Part shown: piece after piece, positions 32,330 through 41,474 of the stretch
Layout: every line of letters begins with the position of its first letter
How positions within the stretch are numbered: the stretch's first letter is position 1
From: Streptomyces cylindrosporus
GTDB taxonomy: Bacteria; Actinomycetota; Actinomycetes; Streptomycetales; Streptomycetaceae
Direction of reading: 5' to 3'
NCBI RefSeq assembly: GCF_022698165.1
Contig: NZ_JALDAY010000012.1
Coordinates: 186,001-250,000 of the forward strand
DNA length: 64,000 nt
The notes under the pieces: generated by a model
What the model was told of the DNA's origin: nothing
Databases searched by the model: none
What the model saw: only the letters and a program-made list of their open reading frames with translations
Made by a program: the position numbers and the translations under genes

Positions 32330-32884
32330 ATGGGCTCACTTCGCCTCACTCTCTGTACCGGACTCCTGGCCGCCACGGCCGCCGTCCTCCCGGCGGCGCA
32401 CGCGTCCGCGGCCGACGGCGGTGGCGGCGGAGGCGGTGTCTCGGTGACCCCGTCGTCCCCGGCCGCCGGCGCCGACGTCGCGCTGCGGGTGACCGGCTGC
32501 TCCGGCAAGACGGCCACCGCGGTCTCGGCCGCCTTCGTCGCGGACGCGCGGCTCGCGGGCGCCGACGGCGCGCTCGCCGGGGAGACCCGGGTGCGCTCCA
32601 CGGCGGACCCCGGCTCCTACGACGTGAAGATCAGCTGCGCCGACTTCGAGATCAAGGGCCGGATCACGGTCGTGGCCGAGGGGACGCAGCCCTCCACGCC
32701 CGCCTCTCCCGTCGCCCCGGTCCACGCGGGCGGCGGCGGCACGGCCCACCTCGCCTCGGTGGACGCCCGCGCGGACAGCCCCGGCACCGCCCACGCGATC
32801 ACCGGCGTGATCCTCGCGGCCGTCGCCGCTGCCGCGGTGGCCCTGCTGAGCGGGCGCCGGAGCCGGAGCCGCAGGGCGGAGTGA
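32330..32884 (+). CDS. Secreted/anchored surface protein upstream of a class F sortase
   Basis: 184 residues. Sec signal (LRLTLCTGLLAATAAVLPAAHASAA), a Gly-run, then an immunoglobulin-like extracellular part (SVTPSSPAAGADVALRVTGCSG, DPGSYDVKISCADFEIKGRITVVAEG) with a Cys pair. The tail is a hydrophobic segment (AITGVILAAVAAAAVALL) plus RRSRSRR, a cell-wall-sorting-like anchor. No canonical LPxTG or LAxTG precedes the TM, so the sorting motif is not identified. The class F sortase 129 nt downstream is the obvious partner. Translation may be controlled by the hairpin over its ribosome site. Confidence 0.72.
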   Translation: MGSLRLTLCTGLLAATAAVLPAAHASAADGGGGGGGVSVTPSSPAAGADVALRVTGCSGKTATAVSAAFVADARLAGADGALAGETRVRSTADPGSYDVKISCADFEIKGRITVVAEGTQPSTPASPVAPVHAGGGGTAHLASVDARADSPGTAHAITGVILAAVAAAAVALLSGRRSRSRRAE

Positions 32885-33013
32885 GCGGGGCATGGGTGAC
32901 CGCACGGCCGATCACACGGGCGCACTCCGCCCCGGCGACCGGATGGCACCCGCCGGCCCACTCGCCGGCCCACCGGTCGGGTGCTCGCCCCGCTCCTGTG
33001 ACGAGGAGATCCG

Positions 33014-33694
33014 ATGACCCCCGAAGACCCGCCCACCCGCGAGCGTTCCTCCGCCTCAGGTCGTCTCGTCATGGGCGTCGCCTGGGCCCTGCTGCTGCTC
33101 GGGCTGTGGCTGTGGGGGCGGCAGGTGACCGATGTGCGGCAGGGGATATCCGCGCCCGCCACCGGCGACATGGCCGCCGTCGGCCGGCCGCCCGAGGCCG
33201 AACTGCCGCCCGCGGCGCGGCCGTTGGGGGACGCGCTGCCGCAGCGCGTGGACATTCCCGACCTCGGCGTGCAGGCGCCGGTCGTCGCGCGGGGGCTGGA
33301 CCGGCAGGGGGCCATCGATCCGCCGCCCTTCGACCAGGCGGGCGTCGTCGGGTGGTACGCGGCCGGGGCGAAACCCGGCGCCGCCGGGACCGCCCTGATG
33401 GTGGGGCACGTCGACACCGAGACCCGGCCCGCCGTCTTCTACAAGCTCAGCGCCCTCAGACCCGGCGAGACCGTCCGCGTCGTCCGCGATGACGGCAGGG
33501 TCGCCGAGTTCACCGTCGACGACGTACAGGTGCTGAGCCGCGACCGCTTCGACGCCCGGCAGGCGTACGGCCAACATCGGTCCGGGCGCGCCGAGTTGAG
33601 GCTCATCACCTGCGGCGGCACCTTCGACCGAGCGAGCCGCGGCTACACGGCCAACGTGATCGTGTCGGCGTACCTCACGGGAACAGGTCTCTAG
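33014..33694 (+). CDS. Class F sortase
   Basis: 226 residues; start preceded by GAGGAGATCC. One TM anchor (residues 18-35, LVMGVAWALLLLGLWLWG), a Pro-rich linker, then the sortase fold: RVDIPDLGVQAPVVARGLD, WYAAGAKPGAAGTALMVGHVD (catalytic His132), LRLITCGGTFD (Cys200) and RGYTANVIVSAYL (Arg209). Short actinobacterial sortases with CGG after the Cys belong to class F. The upstream neighbour with a C-terminal membrane anchor is the likely substrate. A MITE-like element begins 17 nt after the stop, between the gene and a strong hairpin. Confidence 0.9.
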   Translation: MTPEDPPTRERSSASGRLVMGVAWALLLLGLWLWGRQVTDVRQGISAPATGDMAAVGRPPEAELPPAARPLGDALPQRVDIPDLGVQAPVVARGLDRQGAIDPPPFDQAGVVGWYAAGAKPGAAGTALMVGHVDTETRPAVFYKLSALRPGETVRVVRDDGRVAEFTVDDVQVLSRDRFDARQAYGQHRSGRAELRLITCGGTFDRASRGYTANVIVSAYLTGTGL

Positions 33695-33710
33695 CCAGGT
33701 CCCGGCACCT

Positions 33711-33943
33711 AGGGCCTGTCCGGCGGATCAGGCCGGCGTCGCGGGGTCTGGCACGCGCTCCCCCAGAGGGGGTACCCCCAGCGGCGTTGTCGTCGGTCGC
33801 CGACGTCCCCCAGCCTTCGGCCGGGAGGTGCCCCCACCGCGTCGACTCCCTCCTCCGCCTTGCAACTGCACGCACCAGACCCCGCTCGGCTTGGCCAGGA
33901 AGCACCGTTTCTTGCAGCCGGCCTGATCCGCCGGACAGACCCT
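33711..33943. mobile_element. MITE-like element with 27-bp terminal inverted repeats
   Basis: About 230 bp bounded by near-perfect 27-bp inverted ends. The left end reads AGGGCCTGTCCGGCGGATCA and the right end is its complement with one difference (C/T at position 5). TA is present on both outer sides, consistent with a TA target duplication. There is no transposase; the interior includes GGGGGTACCCCC. Ends of this type occur on Streptomyces IS5/IS630-like elements, so a full-length relative elsewhere probably mobilises it. It lies between the class F sortase stop and its downstream hairpin. Confidence 0.78.
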
Positions 33944-33987
33944 AGCCCGGTCGACGGCCCGCTCCCCCCGAGGCCGCCGACCGGGCT
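33944..33987. terminator. 15-bp inverted repeat, probable terminator
   Basis: AGCCCGGTCGACGGC and GCCGCCGACCGGGCT form a 15-bp stem (one G-U) around a 14-nt loop directly after the MITE end. Before the insertion it probably terminated the sortase transcript. The remaining ~205 bp to the ANTAR stop show no gene. Confidence 0.65.
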
Positions 33988-34192
33988 GGTCCTCGACCGC
34001 GCGTGCACGGGCTGCGGGAGTAACCCGGCGACCGGCGCGGGAGGTGTGGGAGCCCGAGTGATCGAACCGCCGGCCGGGGGCTGGGGCCGTCTGAGACGAC
34101 TGTAGAACGGATGAGCGCCAGAGCCTAGGGGGTGTTTGACGCCAGGTTCCGATACGGTGGCTCTCTGTCATATGCCCAGGTGATTGAGGCCG

Positions 34193-34978
34193 CTACGACG
34201 GTCCACCGGCCGGTCCGCCGGAGGTTCCCGGCACGTCCCGCAGCAGCTCCGAGTCGTTCGCCGTCCCCGAAAGGACGGCCCGCGCGACCTCGTCCAGCGG
34301 CTGCTGCCGGCGCCGTGCGTACCGGCGCAGCGCGGTGAAGGCCCGGTCGGGGTGGACCTGCCAGCGCTCGGCGAGCATGCCCTTGGCCTGCTCGACGCGG
34401 ATCCTGCTGGACAGCGCCTGGCGCAGCTGCCCGCTGACGGTGCGGCACCGGTCGTAGAGCATGTTGTTGCGCAGTCCGTGCGCCGCGCAGTCGGCCAGCA
34501 GCTGGGCCAGCAGCAGCTCCGTCGCACCGTCGGGGGAGCCGTCGAGCGGGACGGGCGTGAACACGTTGACCGCGCCGAGCAGCTGCTCGCGGCAGCGCAG
34601 CGGCACCGCGTAGGTGGCGACGATGTCGTGCCGCAGCGCCCGCTCGGTGAACTCCGGCCACCGCGAGGCCGCTCGGGCCGTGTCGACCGCGACCGGCGGG
34701 ACGGGCCGGCCCGAGCCGTAACTCTCCAGACAGGGCCCGCCGGAGTGCTGGGACCGCAGCAGGTCGAGCGCCATGTGCTCCTGCTCGCTGCACCCCACCA
34801 GCGACACCTCCCGGCCGCCGTCGACCAGCATCACGCCGGCCGCCCGCGCCGTCAGCAGCTCCACGCACCGGTCCGCGAGGCGCCGTACGTAGTCCGCGCT
34901 GTCGAAGTCGTCGTGCAGCGTGTCGGCCGCCTCCACCAGCGCGGTCGCCAGCCGGAGTTCCCGGGTGGTGTGGTGCAT
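34193..34978 (-). CDS. GAF-ANTAR antitermination regulator
   Basis: 261 residues. The GAF sensor spans ~15-165 (LADRCVELLTARAAGVMLVDG, GPCLESYGSGRPV, AVPLRCREQLLGAVNVF). The ANTAR RNA-binding domain spans ~185-240 (LRQALSSRIRVEQAKGMLAERWQVHPDRAFTALRRYARRR, with the conserved aromatic/Ala positions). ANTAR proteins bind dual hexaloop hairpins in nascent RNA and prevent premature termination. The GAF ligand and RNA targets are unknown. It stands alone, divergent from cslZ. Confidence 0.9.
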   Translation of the reverse strand: MHHTTRELRLATALVEAADTLHDDFDSADYVRRLADRCVELLTARAAGVMLVDGGREVSLVGCSEQEHMALDLLRSQHSGGPCLESYGSGRPVPPVAVDTARAASRWPEFTERALRHDIVATYAVPLRCREQLLGAVNVFTPVPLDGSPDGATELLLAQLLADCAAHGLRNNMLYDRCRTVSGQLRQALSSRIRVEQAKGMLAERWQVHPDRAFTALRRYARRRQQPLDEVARAVLSGTANDSELLRDVPGTSGGPAGGPS

Positions 34979-35142
34979 GCGCGCACATCCCTTCCCCCTG
35001 CCGCCCGCCGCGTCCCTGGCGCGCGCCTACCCATACGGTCCGTGCTGTAACAGCTCTCCGACAAGGCTCGGGCGATCTCGTGGCCGCCACGGGGCGTATG
35101 TCAGGATTGAGACCTGGACCAGTGCACCCAAGGGGGAGTTGG

Positions 35143-36153
35143 ATGTACGGCAGCAGGGGGGCCGGAATGCGCGCTTCCACGGCGGTGCTGGGGGCGGCAC
35201 TGCTGATCGCGGGGTGTTCCTCGGGGGGCGACGGCGACAAGGACGCCGGCGCGAAGATCACCCAACAGCCAAGGAGCAGCGACCCGTTCTGGGTCAACCC
35301 GGACGGCAACGCGGCCCGCCAGGTGGCCGCGTACGCCAAGTCCGGCAAGGACAGTGAAGCCGAGCAGATCCGCAAGATCGCCGAGCAGCCGACCGGCGAG
35401 TGGATCGGGCCGGAGAACCCGCAGCAGGAGGCGCAGGGCTTCACCGAGGCCGCCGACAAGGCCGGCCGCACCGCCCTGCTCGTCCTCTACAACATCCCGC
35501 ACCGCGACTGCGGGCAGTACTCGCAGGGTGGCGCGGCGGACGGCGACGCGTACCGGAAGTGGATCGACGGGGTGGCCGCGGGCATCGGCGACCGGTCCGC
35601 GACGATCGTCCTCGAACCGGACGCCGTACTGCACCTGGTGGACGGCTGCACGCCGGAGGAGTTCCACGAGGAGCGCTACGACCTCCTCAAGGGCGCCATC
35701 ACCAAGCTGAAGTCCCTGAAGAACACGAAGGTGTACCTGGACGCGGGCAACGCGGGCTGGGGCCACCCCGACCAGATCTTCCAGCCGCTCCAGTGGGCGG
35801 GCATCGACCAAGCCGACGGCTTCGCGGTCAACGTCTCCAACTTCTACTCGACCGAGGACTCCATCGCCTACGGCAAGGAGCTCTCGGCCAAGGTCGGGGG
35901 CAAGCACTTCGTCATCGACACCAGCCGCAACGGCAACGGCCCCTACACGGCGGGCGCCGAGGACGAACGCTGGTGCAACCCGCCCGGCCGCGCCCTGGGC
36001 GAAACCCCGACGACGAAGACGGCGGACCCGCTGGTGGACGCGTACCTGTGGGTCAAGCGGCCGGGGGAGTCGGACGGGACGTGCAAGGGCGGGCCCAAGG
36101 CGGGCCAGTGGTGGGCGAGTTACGCACTCGCCCTTGCCAAGGCCAGCAAGTAG
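35143..36153 (+). CDS. cslZ: GH6 glycoside hydrolase of the csl tip-glycan locus
   Basis: 336 residues from the ATG at 35143 (AAGGGGGAG 5 nt upstream). Lipoprotein signal with lipobox LLIAGCSS. The GH6 barrel has TALLVLYNIPHRDCGQYS, the catalytic-region SATIVLEPDAVLHL (Asp), VYLDAGNAGW, AVNVSNFYST and RWCNPPGRALG. It is a cellulase-like enzyme, tethered outside the membrane. In S. coelicolor and S. lividans the gene next to glxA and cslA encodes this endoglucanase-like protein, implicated in processing the tip glycan. It converges on glxA with 7 nt between stops. Confidence 0.88.
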   Translation: MYGSRGAGMRASTAVLGAALLIAGCSSGGDGDKDAGAKITQQPRSSDPFWVNPDGNAARQVAAYAKSGKDSEAEQIRKIAEQPTGEWIGPENPQQEAQGFTEAADKAGRTALLVLYNIPHRDCGQYSQGGAADGDAYRKWIDGVAAGIGDRSATIVLEPDAVLHLVDGCTPEEFHEERYDLLKGAITKLKSLKNTKVYLDAGNAGWGHPDQIFQPLQWAGIDQADGFAVNVSNFYSTEDSIAYGKELSAKVGGKHFVIDTSRNGNGPYTAGAEDERWCNPPGRALGETPTTKTADPLVDAYLWVKRPGESDGTCKGGPKAGQWWASYALALAKASK

Positions 36154-36160
36154 CCGACGG

Positions 36161-38098
36161 CTACGGCACCTTGACCCACTGCGCCTTGCTCGGCGTCCCC
36201 TGGTCGTCGTCCACGAAGATCATGTACCACCCCGACTGAACAAGGTTCTTGTTCTTCGGCACGGTCACCGTGATCTTGTTGCCGGACGTCTTGAAGTCCA
36301 GTGCGATCGACCGCTGATCGACATCGGTCACATGGGTCGACGCACTGGGCCGGATCAGCCGCACCTTCTTGATCGCGGACGCCTGCGGTGACGTGAACGT
36401 CCCCGACCCGCCCCGCGCGATGGTCTGCGGCCCGCCCGACAGCGACGGCCGCGAGTCCCGGTAGAGATACGGCGGCGTGTAGATCTCGATCCGCTGCTCG
36501 AACTTGCCGGGCTTGGTGTTCGCCTTGTCCCCGTAGAGGGAGTCCGACCCGAAGAACATCACGCGCCCGTCGGGCAGCAGGATCGACCCGGAGTGGTAGT
36601 TGCGGCCCACCAGCGGATCCGCGACCCGGTCGAAGGTGTTCGTGTCCGGGTGATACAGCCGGGCCTGAAGGATGTTGGAGTCGCTGCGCCCGCGATAGTC
36701 CTCCGAGCCGCCCGACACCAGCACCGAGTCGTCCGGCAGGATCGAGGACTGCGGATACCGCGTCCCCTTCTCCAGCGTCGGCCCGTCCGTGAACTTCGGG
36801 TTGGCGTCCTTCAGGTCGATCAGCCGCGTCTTGTTGCTGGACTTCTTCGACTCACCGACCCCGCCCCCGCCGATCACCATGAACTTCTCGTCCTGCGCCG
36901 GAGGCAGCAGCACGGTCCCGGAGGTCTCCATCTCGTCCGCGTCGCTCAGCCCCGGCAGCTTCGTGAACTGGTTGCTGTCGACGTCCCAGATGCCCGGCTC
37001 ACGCCCGACGTTGTCCGGCCCGTACCCCGCGTTCGACCCCGAGTAGAAGATCTTGCCGTTCTGCATGAGGAACAGCGCCGGGTAGGTCGGGAACTGCCGG
37101 ATCTTCTTGGTGTACGTCCACTTCTTCGTCGCCGGGTCGAAGATCTCGTTCTTGCCCGGCACCAGCTGCCCGATGTCGTCGAGCCCGGAGACGCTGAGGA
37201 TCTTGCCGTCCGACAGCGTGGTGAGCGTCGGGTACCAGCGGGCCTCGTTCATCGGGTCGACCTTGATGTACTTCTCGGCGACCGGGTCGAACTCGAAGGC
37301 GTCCCGGATCCCCTGGAAGTCCTTCTTGTCGAGCGCGAGCTTCTGCGCGATGCCGTACGTGTTGCGCGCGTCGGTGCCGGTCAGCCCCTGGATCCGGTAG
37401 TTGTCCTGGGTACCGGTCTCGTACTTGGTGCCGCTCTGCTTCGCCTCGACGTAGATACGGCCGAGACCGGGATCGTTGCGCAGGAACTTGCCGGTCTTCG
37501 GGTCGAAGACCTTCTTCGCGCGCGGCACGAGCACCGGGTCCTTCGACACGAAGGTCTTGCCGTTCTCCTTGCCGGTGAACTTCGTGCCCGCGGGCAGGGT
37601 GATCGGCTTGTCCGGGTTCTCGTTGTGCACCACCATCAGGCCGCCGGCCTTGGTGACGTCACCCTTCAGCTTCTCGTACCGCTTGGTCCCGCCCGCGATC
37701 AGCAGATTGCCGTTGGCGAGCTGGGTGTGCCCGGTGCAGAACAGGTCCTTGGGCGTCGGGACCTTCTTGATCGTGCCCTTGACCGGGTCCCAGATCCGGG
37801 TGTCGAACTTCTTCGCGTTGAAGTTGTCCTGGTTGTTGCCCGAGCCGGCGATGAGCAGCACCTTGCCGGTACGCAGGAGCGCCGCGTGGATGGTGTCCTG
37901 GCGGTACTCCTTGGGGAACTCCACGATCTGCCAGTGGCCGTTGTCCGCTTTGTACTCGGGTCTGTTGATCTGGTACTGGTGGTACTTCTCGGTCCCGAAG
38001 CGGTACAGCCACGGCCCGTTCATCCCGGCCAGCGCGAGCACCACCGCCGTGCCGATCGCGAGTCGACGGGCCCGGCGGCGGCCTGCACGGTCGTTCAT
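36161..38098 (-). CDS. glxA: Galactose-oxidase-like copper radical oxidase GlxA
   Basis: 645 residues. N-terminal membrane anchor (LAIGTAVVLALAGMNGPWL), seven-bladed kelch propeller, C-terminal DUF1929 domain. Copper-site residues by family pattern are Cys in DLFCTGHTQL (Tyr-Cys cofactor), Tyr in ARWYPTLTTLSDG, the Tyr-His pair in RNYHSGSILLPDG and the C-terminal His in ASTHVTDVDQ. GlxA modifies the beta-glycan made by CslA at hyphal tips and is needed for morphology in S. lividans. The ATG overlaps the cslA stop by 4 nt (ATGA), so the two are translationally coupled. Confidence 0.94.
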   Translation of the reverse strand: MNDRAGRRRARRLAIGTAVVLALAGMNGPWLYRFGTEKYHQYQINRPEYKADNGHWQIVEFPKEYRQDTIHAALLRTGKVLLIAGSGNNQDNFNAKKFDTRIWDPVKGTIKKVPTPKDLFCTGHTQLANGNLLIAGGTKRYEKLKGDVTKAGGLMVVHNENPDKPITLPAGTKFTGKENGKTFVSKDPVLVPRAKKVFDPKTGKFLRNDPGLGRIYVEAKQSGTKYETGTQDNYRIQGLTGTDARNTYGIAQKLALDKKDFQGIRDAFEFDPVAEKYIKVDPMNEARWYPTLTTLSDGKILSVSGLDDIGQLVPGKNEIFDPATKKWTYTKKIRQFPTYPALFLMQNGKIFYSGSNAGYGPDNVGREPGIWDVDSNQFTKLPGLSDADEMETSGTVLLPPAQDEKFMVIGGGGVGESKKSSNKTRLIDLKDANPKFTDGPTLEKGTRYPQSSILPDDSVLVSGGSEDYRGRSDSNILQARLYHPDTNTFDRVADPLVGRNYHSGSILLPDGRVMFFGSDSLYGDKANTKPGKFEQRIEIYTPPYLYRDSRPSLSGGPQTIARGGSGTFTSPQASAIKKVRLIRPSASTHVTDVDQRSIALDFKTSGNKITVTVPKNKNLVQSGWYMIFVDDDQGTPSKAQWVKVP

Positions 38099-40092
38099 TC
38101 CTTACGTCCCCCAAATCCACCAAGAGCGATCTGCATCGTCTGGTCATTGCCCTCGCCCGACGCCCCGTCGGAGGCGGCCCAGGTGGGCTTGTGCCCGGTG
38201 CTGTGCGGCGCGTGCTGCGCGGGCACCTGGTGCGGCGGGTAGGCGCTCGCGGGCGCCGGCGCGCTCGCCGGTTCGTACTCGACCGGCTCGGGCGGCTGCT
38301 TCCTCGCCTTCCGCAGCGAGTACTGCCAGGCGAAGATCGGCGACGCGGTGATCAGCAGGGCGAAGGAGGCCCAGATGATCATCGCCGGATGCGAGTGCCC
38401 GTAGGCGAACCCGGCGGAGATCGAGGCACCGAAGACGAAGATGAAGAACAGGTGGATCCGGAAGGTCCCGAACAGGGTGTCCGGGCTGGCCGAGTCGCCC
38501 TTGGGCGTCACCACGAACTTGCTCTTGCGGCGCAGCACCGCGTCCATCAGCGAGCGGGCGTAGATCGGCGCCGACAGCGCCGACATCACCATGCCCGCCA
38601 CACCGCCGGAGCCCTCGGGCTCGTGCGGCGAGACGTTGTGCCGGCGGTTCCAGATGTAGAGGCCGATCTGCAGCGCCGAGGCGTTGCCGTACAGCATCAG
38701 CCACACGGTCGGGTCGATGTTCACACCCGAGGCGCCCAGGCCCAGGAACAGCGCACAACTCAGCGCCGCCAGGATCCAGTTGAGGGCCGACATCGGATAG
38801 AAGATGATCATCATCGTGTAGTTGAAGAGCTTGCCCGGAGGCAGCGAGAACCAGCCCTTCCAGTACTGCTTCAGGATCGTCTCGTACGTCCCCCGGGACC
38901 ACCGCAGCTGCTGCGTGAAGAAGTCCGTCCAGGCACCCGGGCCCTCGCCCACCGCGAGCACGTCCGGCGTGTACACCGAGCGCCACTTCTTCCCCGTCGC
39001 GGGGTTGCGGTGCCGGTGGATCTCGAAGCCGGTGGCCATGTCCTCGGTGATCGAGTCGTACAGGCCGCCGATCTGCTTGAGCGCCTTGATGCGTACGGCG
39101 TTCGACGTACCCACGAACATGGGCGCGCCGTAGAAGTTTCCGGCCCGCTGGATGAGGGCGTGGAACAGGAACTGCTGCGACTCCGCGGCCTTGGTGATGG
39201 GGTTGTCGTAGTTGCCGTACACCTGCGGGCCGATGACGAAGCCGACGTCCGGGTCGCGGAAGAAGCCGAGCATCCGCTCCAGGTAGTTGGGCAGCGGCAC
39301 GTGGTCGGTGTCGACGGAGGCGAAGAAGTCGTACTCGTCGCCGTGCGCCTGGAGCCAGGAGTTGTAGTTGCCGTGCTTGGTCTTCGCGCGGAACGGGCCC
39401 TTCTTGCGGTTCCACTGCTCGACGCCCTTGCGGGAGAAGTGGTGCACGCCGAGCCGTGCGCAGACCGCCTTGACCTCGTCGTCGTCGCCCTCGTCCAGGA
39501 GCCAGACGTGCAGAAGGCCCCGGTGCCGCAGCCGTACGGCGGCCTCCAGGGTCTTCGTGACCATCTCCAGGGGTTCCTTGCCGGGGACGTACGTGGTGAT
39601 GAAGGCGACTCTCGTGCCGGTCTCCGGCACCACCGGCACCGGGTCGCGGGCGACCAGGGTCGCGTGCGCGTTCGACAGCACGTTCATACAGCGGAAGAAC
39701 TCGATAAGACCGATCGAGACCAGCATCACGACGTCCAGCGCCGGCAGGAAATCGAACGCCGGGTAGTCACGTTCGGTCCAATGCTCCGGCTGGAGCAGCC
39801 ATGCGAGCAGAATGAGCGACAGCAGGGGCGCGGCGCCCAGCATCAGGGCGGCGCGCAGGCGGTGCGGCTCCTGCGAGAGCAGCGAGCGGTACTGCACCTT
39901 GTACGGTTTGTTCGGATCCGGCTGAGTGAGGGGGCCTGCCAGCCTGCTGTAGTGCTCGTAGTCGTATCTCGGCAGTGTCTTCTTGATACGGCGGAACTGG
40001 CCCGTCGTGCTGTTCCGGTGCGAAGGCACCCTGAGCTGGGTGGTTTCTGACGGGTCGAAGTTCTGCCGGGCGCCCGTCGGCGTCGACGTCAT
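38095..40092 (-). CDS. cslA: Cellulose-synthase-like GT2 glycosyltransferase CslA
   Basis: 665 residues. After a cytosolic N-terminus and two TM segments (LMLGAAPLLSLILLAWLL, ALDVVMLVSIGLIEFF) comes the processive GT2 domain. RVAFITTYVPGKEPLEMV, then FFASVDTDHVP (DxD), SITEDMATGFEIH (TED acceptor motif) and QQLRWSRGTYE (QxxRW) are all intact. At least four more TM helices follow, and a Pro/Ala-rich tail. CslA makes the beta-linked glycan at Streptomyces hyphal tips, working with GlxA and DivIVA-associated proteins. The start has GGGGGGA. The 317-bp upstream region suggests a long, regulated leader. Coupled to glxA. Confidence 0.95.
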   Translation of the reverse strand: MTSTPTGARQNFDPSETTQLRVPSHRNSTTGQFRRIKKTLPRYDYEHYSRLAGPLTQPDPNKPYKVQYRSLLSQEPHRLRAALMLGAAPLLSLILLAWLLQPEHWTERDYPAFDFLPALDVVMLVSIGLIEFFRCMNVLSNAHATLVARDPVPVVPETGTRVAFITTYVPGKEPLEMVTKTLEAAVRLRHRGLLHVWLLDEGDDDEVKAVCARLGVHHFSRKGVEQWNRKKGPFRAKTKHGNYNSWLQAHGDEYDFFASVDTDHVPLPNYLERMLGFFRDPDVGFVIGPQVYGNYDNPITKAAESQQFLFHALIQRAGNFYGAPMFVGTSNAVRIKALKQIGGLYDSITEDMATGFEIHRHRNPATGKKWRSVYTPDVLAVGEGPGAWTDFFTQQLRWSRGTYETILKQYWKGWFSLPPGKLFNYTMMIIFYPMSALNWILAALSCALFLGLGASGVNIDPTVWLMLYGNASALQIGLYIWNRRHNVSPHEPEGSGGVAGMVMSALSAPIYARSLMDAVLRRKSKFVVTPKGDSASPDTLFGTFRIHLFFIFVFGASISAGFAYGHSHPAMIIWASFALLITASPIFAWQYSLRKARKQPPEPVEYEPASAPAPASAYPPHQVPAQHAPHSTGHKPTWAASDGASGEGNDQTMQIALGGFGGRKE

Positions 40093-40409
40093 GAGTCATC
40101 CCCCCACACGCAGGTCACCGCGTGTTGTGTCGGTTCCTTCCGTCCGCGCACGAGTCCCCCTCGACTCGTCACAGACGTATCAGTGACCGGCCGCAGTCAC
40201 CACACTTTCCACACCCATAGACATGGAACCGCGGCCTTCCGGTTGCATGATGCCCCCCTCGGCATCCCCTCGTGAACGGGGCCCCCTATCCCCGCAGACC
40301 GGGCAACCGCTTACTAGACCCCCAACTACCGCGTATCCGCAGCATCTTGGAAAACAGGGTTCTACGGTGTTCATCATGATCGCAAGATGCGAAACGCGGT
40401 GTTTACCGG
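40093..40409 (-). promoter_or_regulatory. Upstream region of cslA (317 bp, no gene)
   Basis: AT-richer than its surroundings, no credible ORF. A perfect inverted repeat ACGAGTC-6-GACTCGT (40150-40169) lies 58 nt before the cslA start. It is probably the promoter and 5' leader of cslA-glxA; no -35/-10 pair is clear enough to mark. Confidence 0.5.
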
Positions 40410-41126
40410 TCATACGCGTTCATTGTGGCGCCTGTGGGGGTCTTGTGGATGCTCTGTGGACAGGCGGGTGCGGATGTTGCCGAAGTGCTCTCTTATGGCC
40501 TCCTCCGCCCTTGCCGAATCGCCGGACCGCACCGCTTCGAGGATGTCCCGGTGCTGCCGGCAGGTGACCCGGTGGTCGGGCGGCGCGCCGCCCAGATCCG
40601 TGTGGACACGGTGGAAGGCGTCCCAGAACGCTTCGAGCACCTCGCCCAGGAGCACGTTGTCCAGACCCCGGTAGAGGGTGGCGTGAAAGGCGCGGTCGGT
40701 CTCGGCCAGGCCGGCACCTCCCTGTGCGGCCTGTTGTTCCATACGTCCCACGAGCGCCTCCAGTTCAACGAGGTCTCGCTCGGGAATCCGGCCCGCGAGC
40801 CGGGAGACCAGCCCGCTCTCCACGGCTTCGCGCAGCTCCAGCAGTTGCAGGAAGGAGTCCTCGCCGCGGTAGTGCCCGGCGACCGTGCGGAAGGCGAGGC
40901 CCTCGATCATCGGCGCGAGCGACATCGGGCCGACGTACGTCCCGAAGCCGTGCCGGATCTCCACGATGCCCATGGCCTGTAGCGCCTTGAGCGCCTCCCG
41001 CACCGAGTTCCGGCTCGCGCCCAGGAACTCCATCAGCTCGGGCTCGGTCGGCAGCGGGGCCCCGGAGGGCAGCCTGCGGTCGATGATGAGCTTCTTGATC
41101 CGCTCCTGAAGGTCACGCGCTGCCAT
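40410..41126 (-). CDS. FadR/GntR-family regulator (FCD domain)
   Basis: 238 residues from the ATG at 41126. GntR winged helix (LQERIKKLIIDRRLPSGAPLPTEPELMEFLGASRNSVREALKAL, GFGTYVGP). The all-helical FCD domain follows, with metal-site residues in LLELREAVESGLV, DRAFHATLYRG and RQHRDILEAVRSGD. FadR/FCD regulators respond to organic acids such as gluconate, lactate or acyl compounds. It sits between cslA and a tRNA-Lys gene, on the same strand as cslA, 317 bp upstream. A role in csl control is possible but unproven. Confidence 0.9.
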   Translation of the reverse strand: MAARDLQERIKKLIIDRRLPSGAPLPTEPELMEFLGASRNSVREALKALQAMGIVEIRHGFGTYVGPMSLAPMIEGLAFRTVAGHYRGEDSFLQLLELREAVESGLVSRLAGRIPERDLVELEALVGRMEQQAAQGGAGLAETDRAFHATLYRGLDNVLLGEVLEAFWDAFHRVHTDLGGAPPDHRVTCRQHRDILEAVRSGDSARAEEAIREHFGNIRTRLSTEHPQDPHRRHNERV

Positions 41127-41176
41127 GGCGAGAGAGTATCCGGCCAAACCGGGGGAGCCCCCTGTTCCGGCCAAGC

Positions 41177-41202
41177 AAAAGCCCCCCGCTCGCACGGAGG
41201 GC
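41177..41202 (-). terminator. Terminator of the tRNA-Lys gene
   Basis: On the minus strand GCCCTCCG, a 6-nt loop and CGGGGGGC are followed by TTTT, 12 nt beyond the tRNA 3' end. The same hairpin sequence recurs beside the tRNA relic at 61 kb. Confidence 0.8.
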
Positions 41203-41213
41203 CTCGCTGTCTG

Positions 41214-41287
41214 TGCGCCGCCAGGGACTCGAACCCCGGACCCGCTGATTAAGAGTCAGCTGCTCTAACCAACTGAGCTAGCGGCGC
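41214..41287 (-). tRNA. tRNA-Lys (anticodon CUU), copy A
   Basis: 74 nt. Acceptor arms GCGCCGC/GCGGCGC, D-arm TAGCTCAGTTGG, anticodon stem GCTGA/TCAGC with loop CTCTTAA (anticodon CTT), T-arm CGGGGTTCGAGTCCCTG; CCA not encoded. TAGAGT, 17 nt upstream, is a plausible -10. Confidence 0.97.
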
Positions 41288-41474
41288 CTGCTGACGTCGT
41301 AACTCTACCGGATCTCGGGAGGTGCTCCGGACCACGGGGCGGTGGGGCCGGCCGGGTGCCGGGGTGGCCGGGTACGTCATTCGGACCGTCAGAATGCGCG
41401 TCGGGAAGACAGTTGGGAAACTGATCGACGTGCACGAGCGCGGACATTTCCATCTGGAGTGTGAGGGGAATCGC

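Noticed and set aside
36593..38242. Long plus-strand ORF (549 codons) opposite glxA and cslA
   Set aside because: Mirror frame of two well-identified genes, strange composition (Val/Leu/Arg-rich) and no family resemblance.
38191..40050. Long plus-strand ORF (619 codons) opposite cslA
   Set aside because: Shadow of cslA caused by high-G+C codon use; no motif and no ribosome site.
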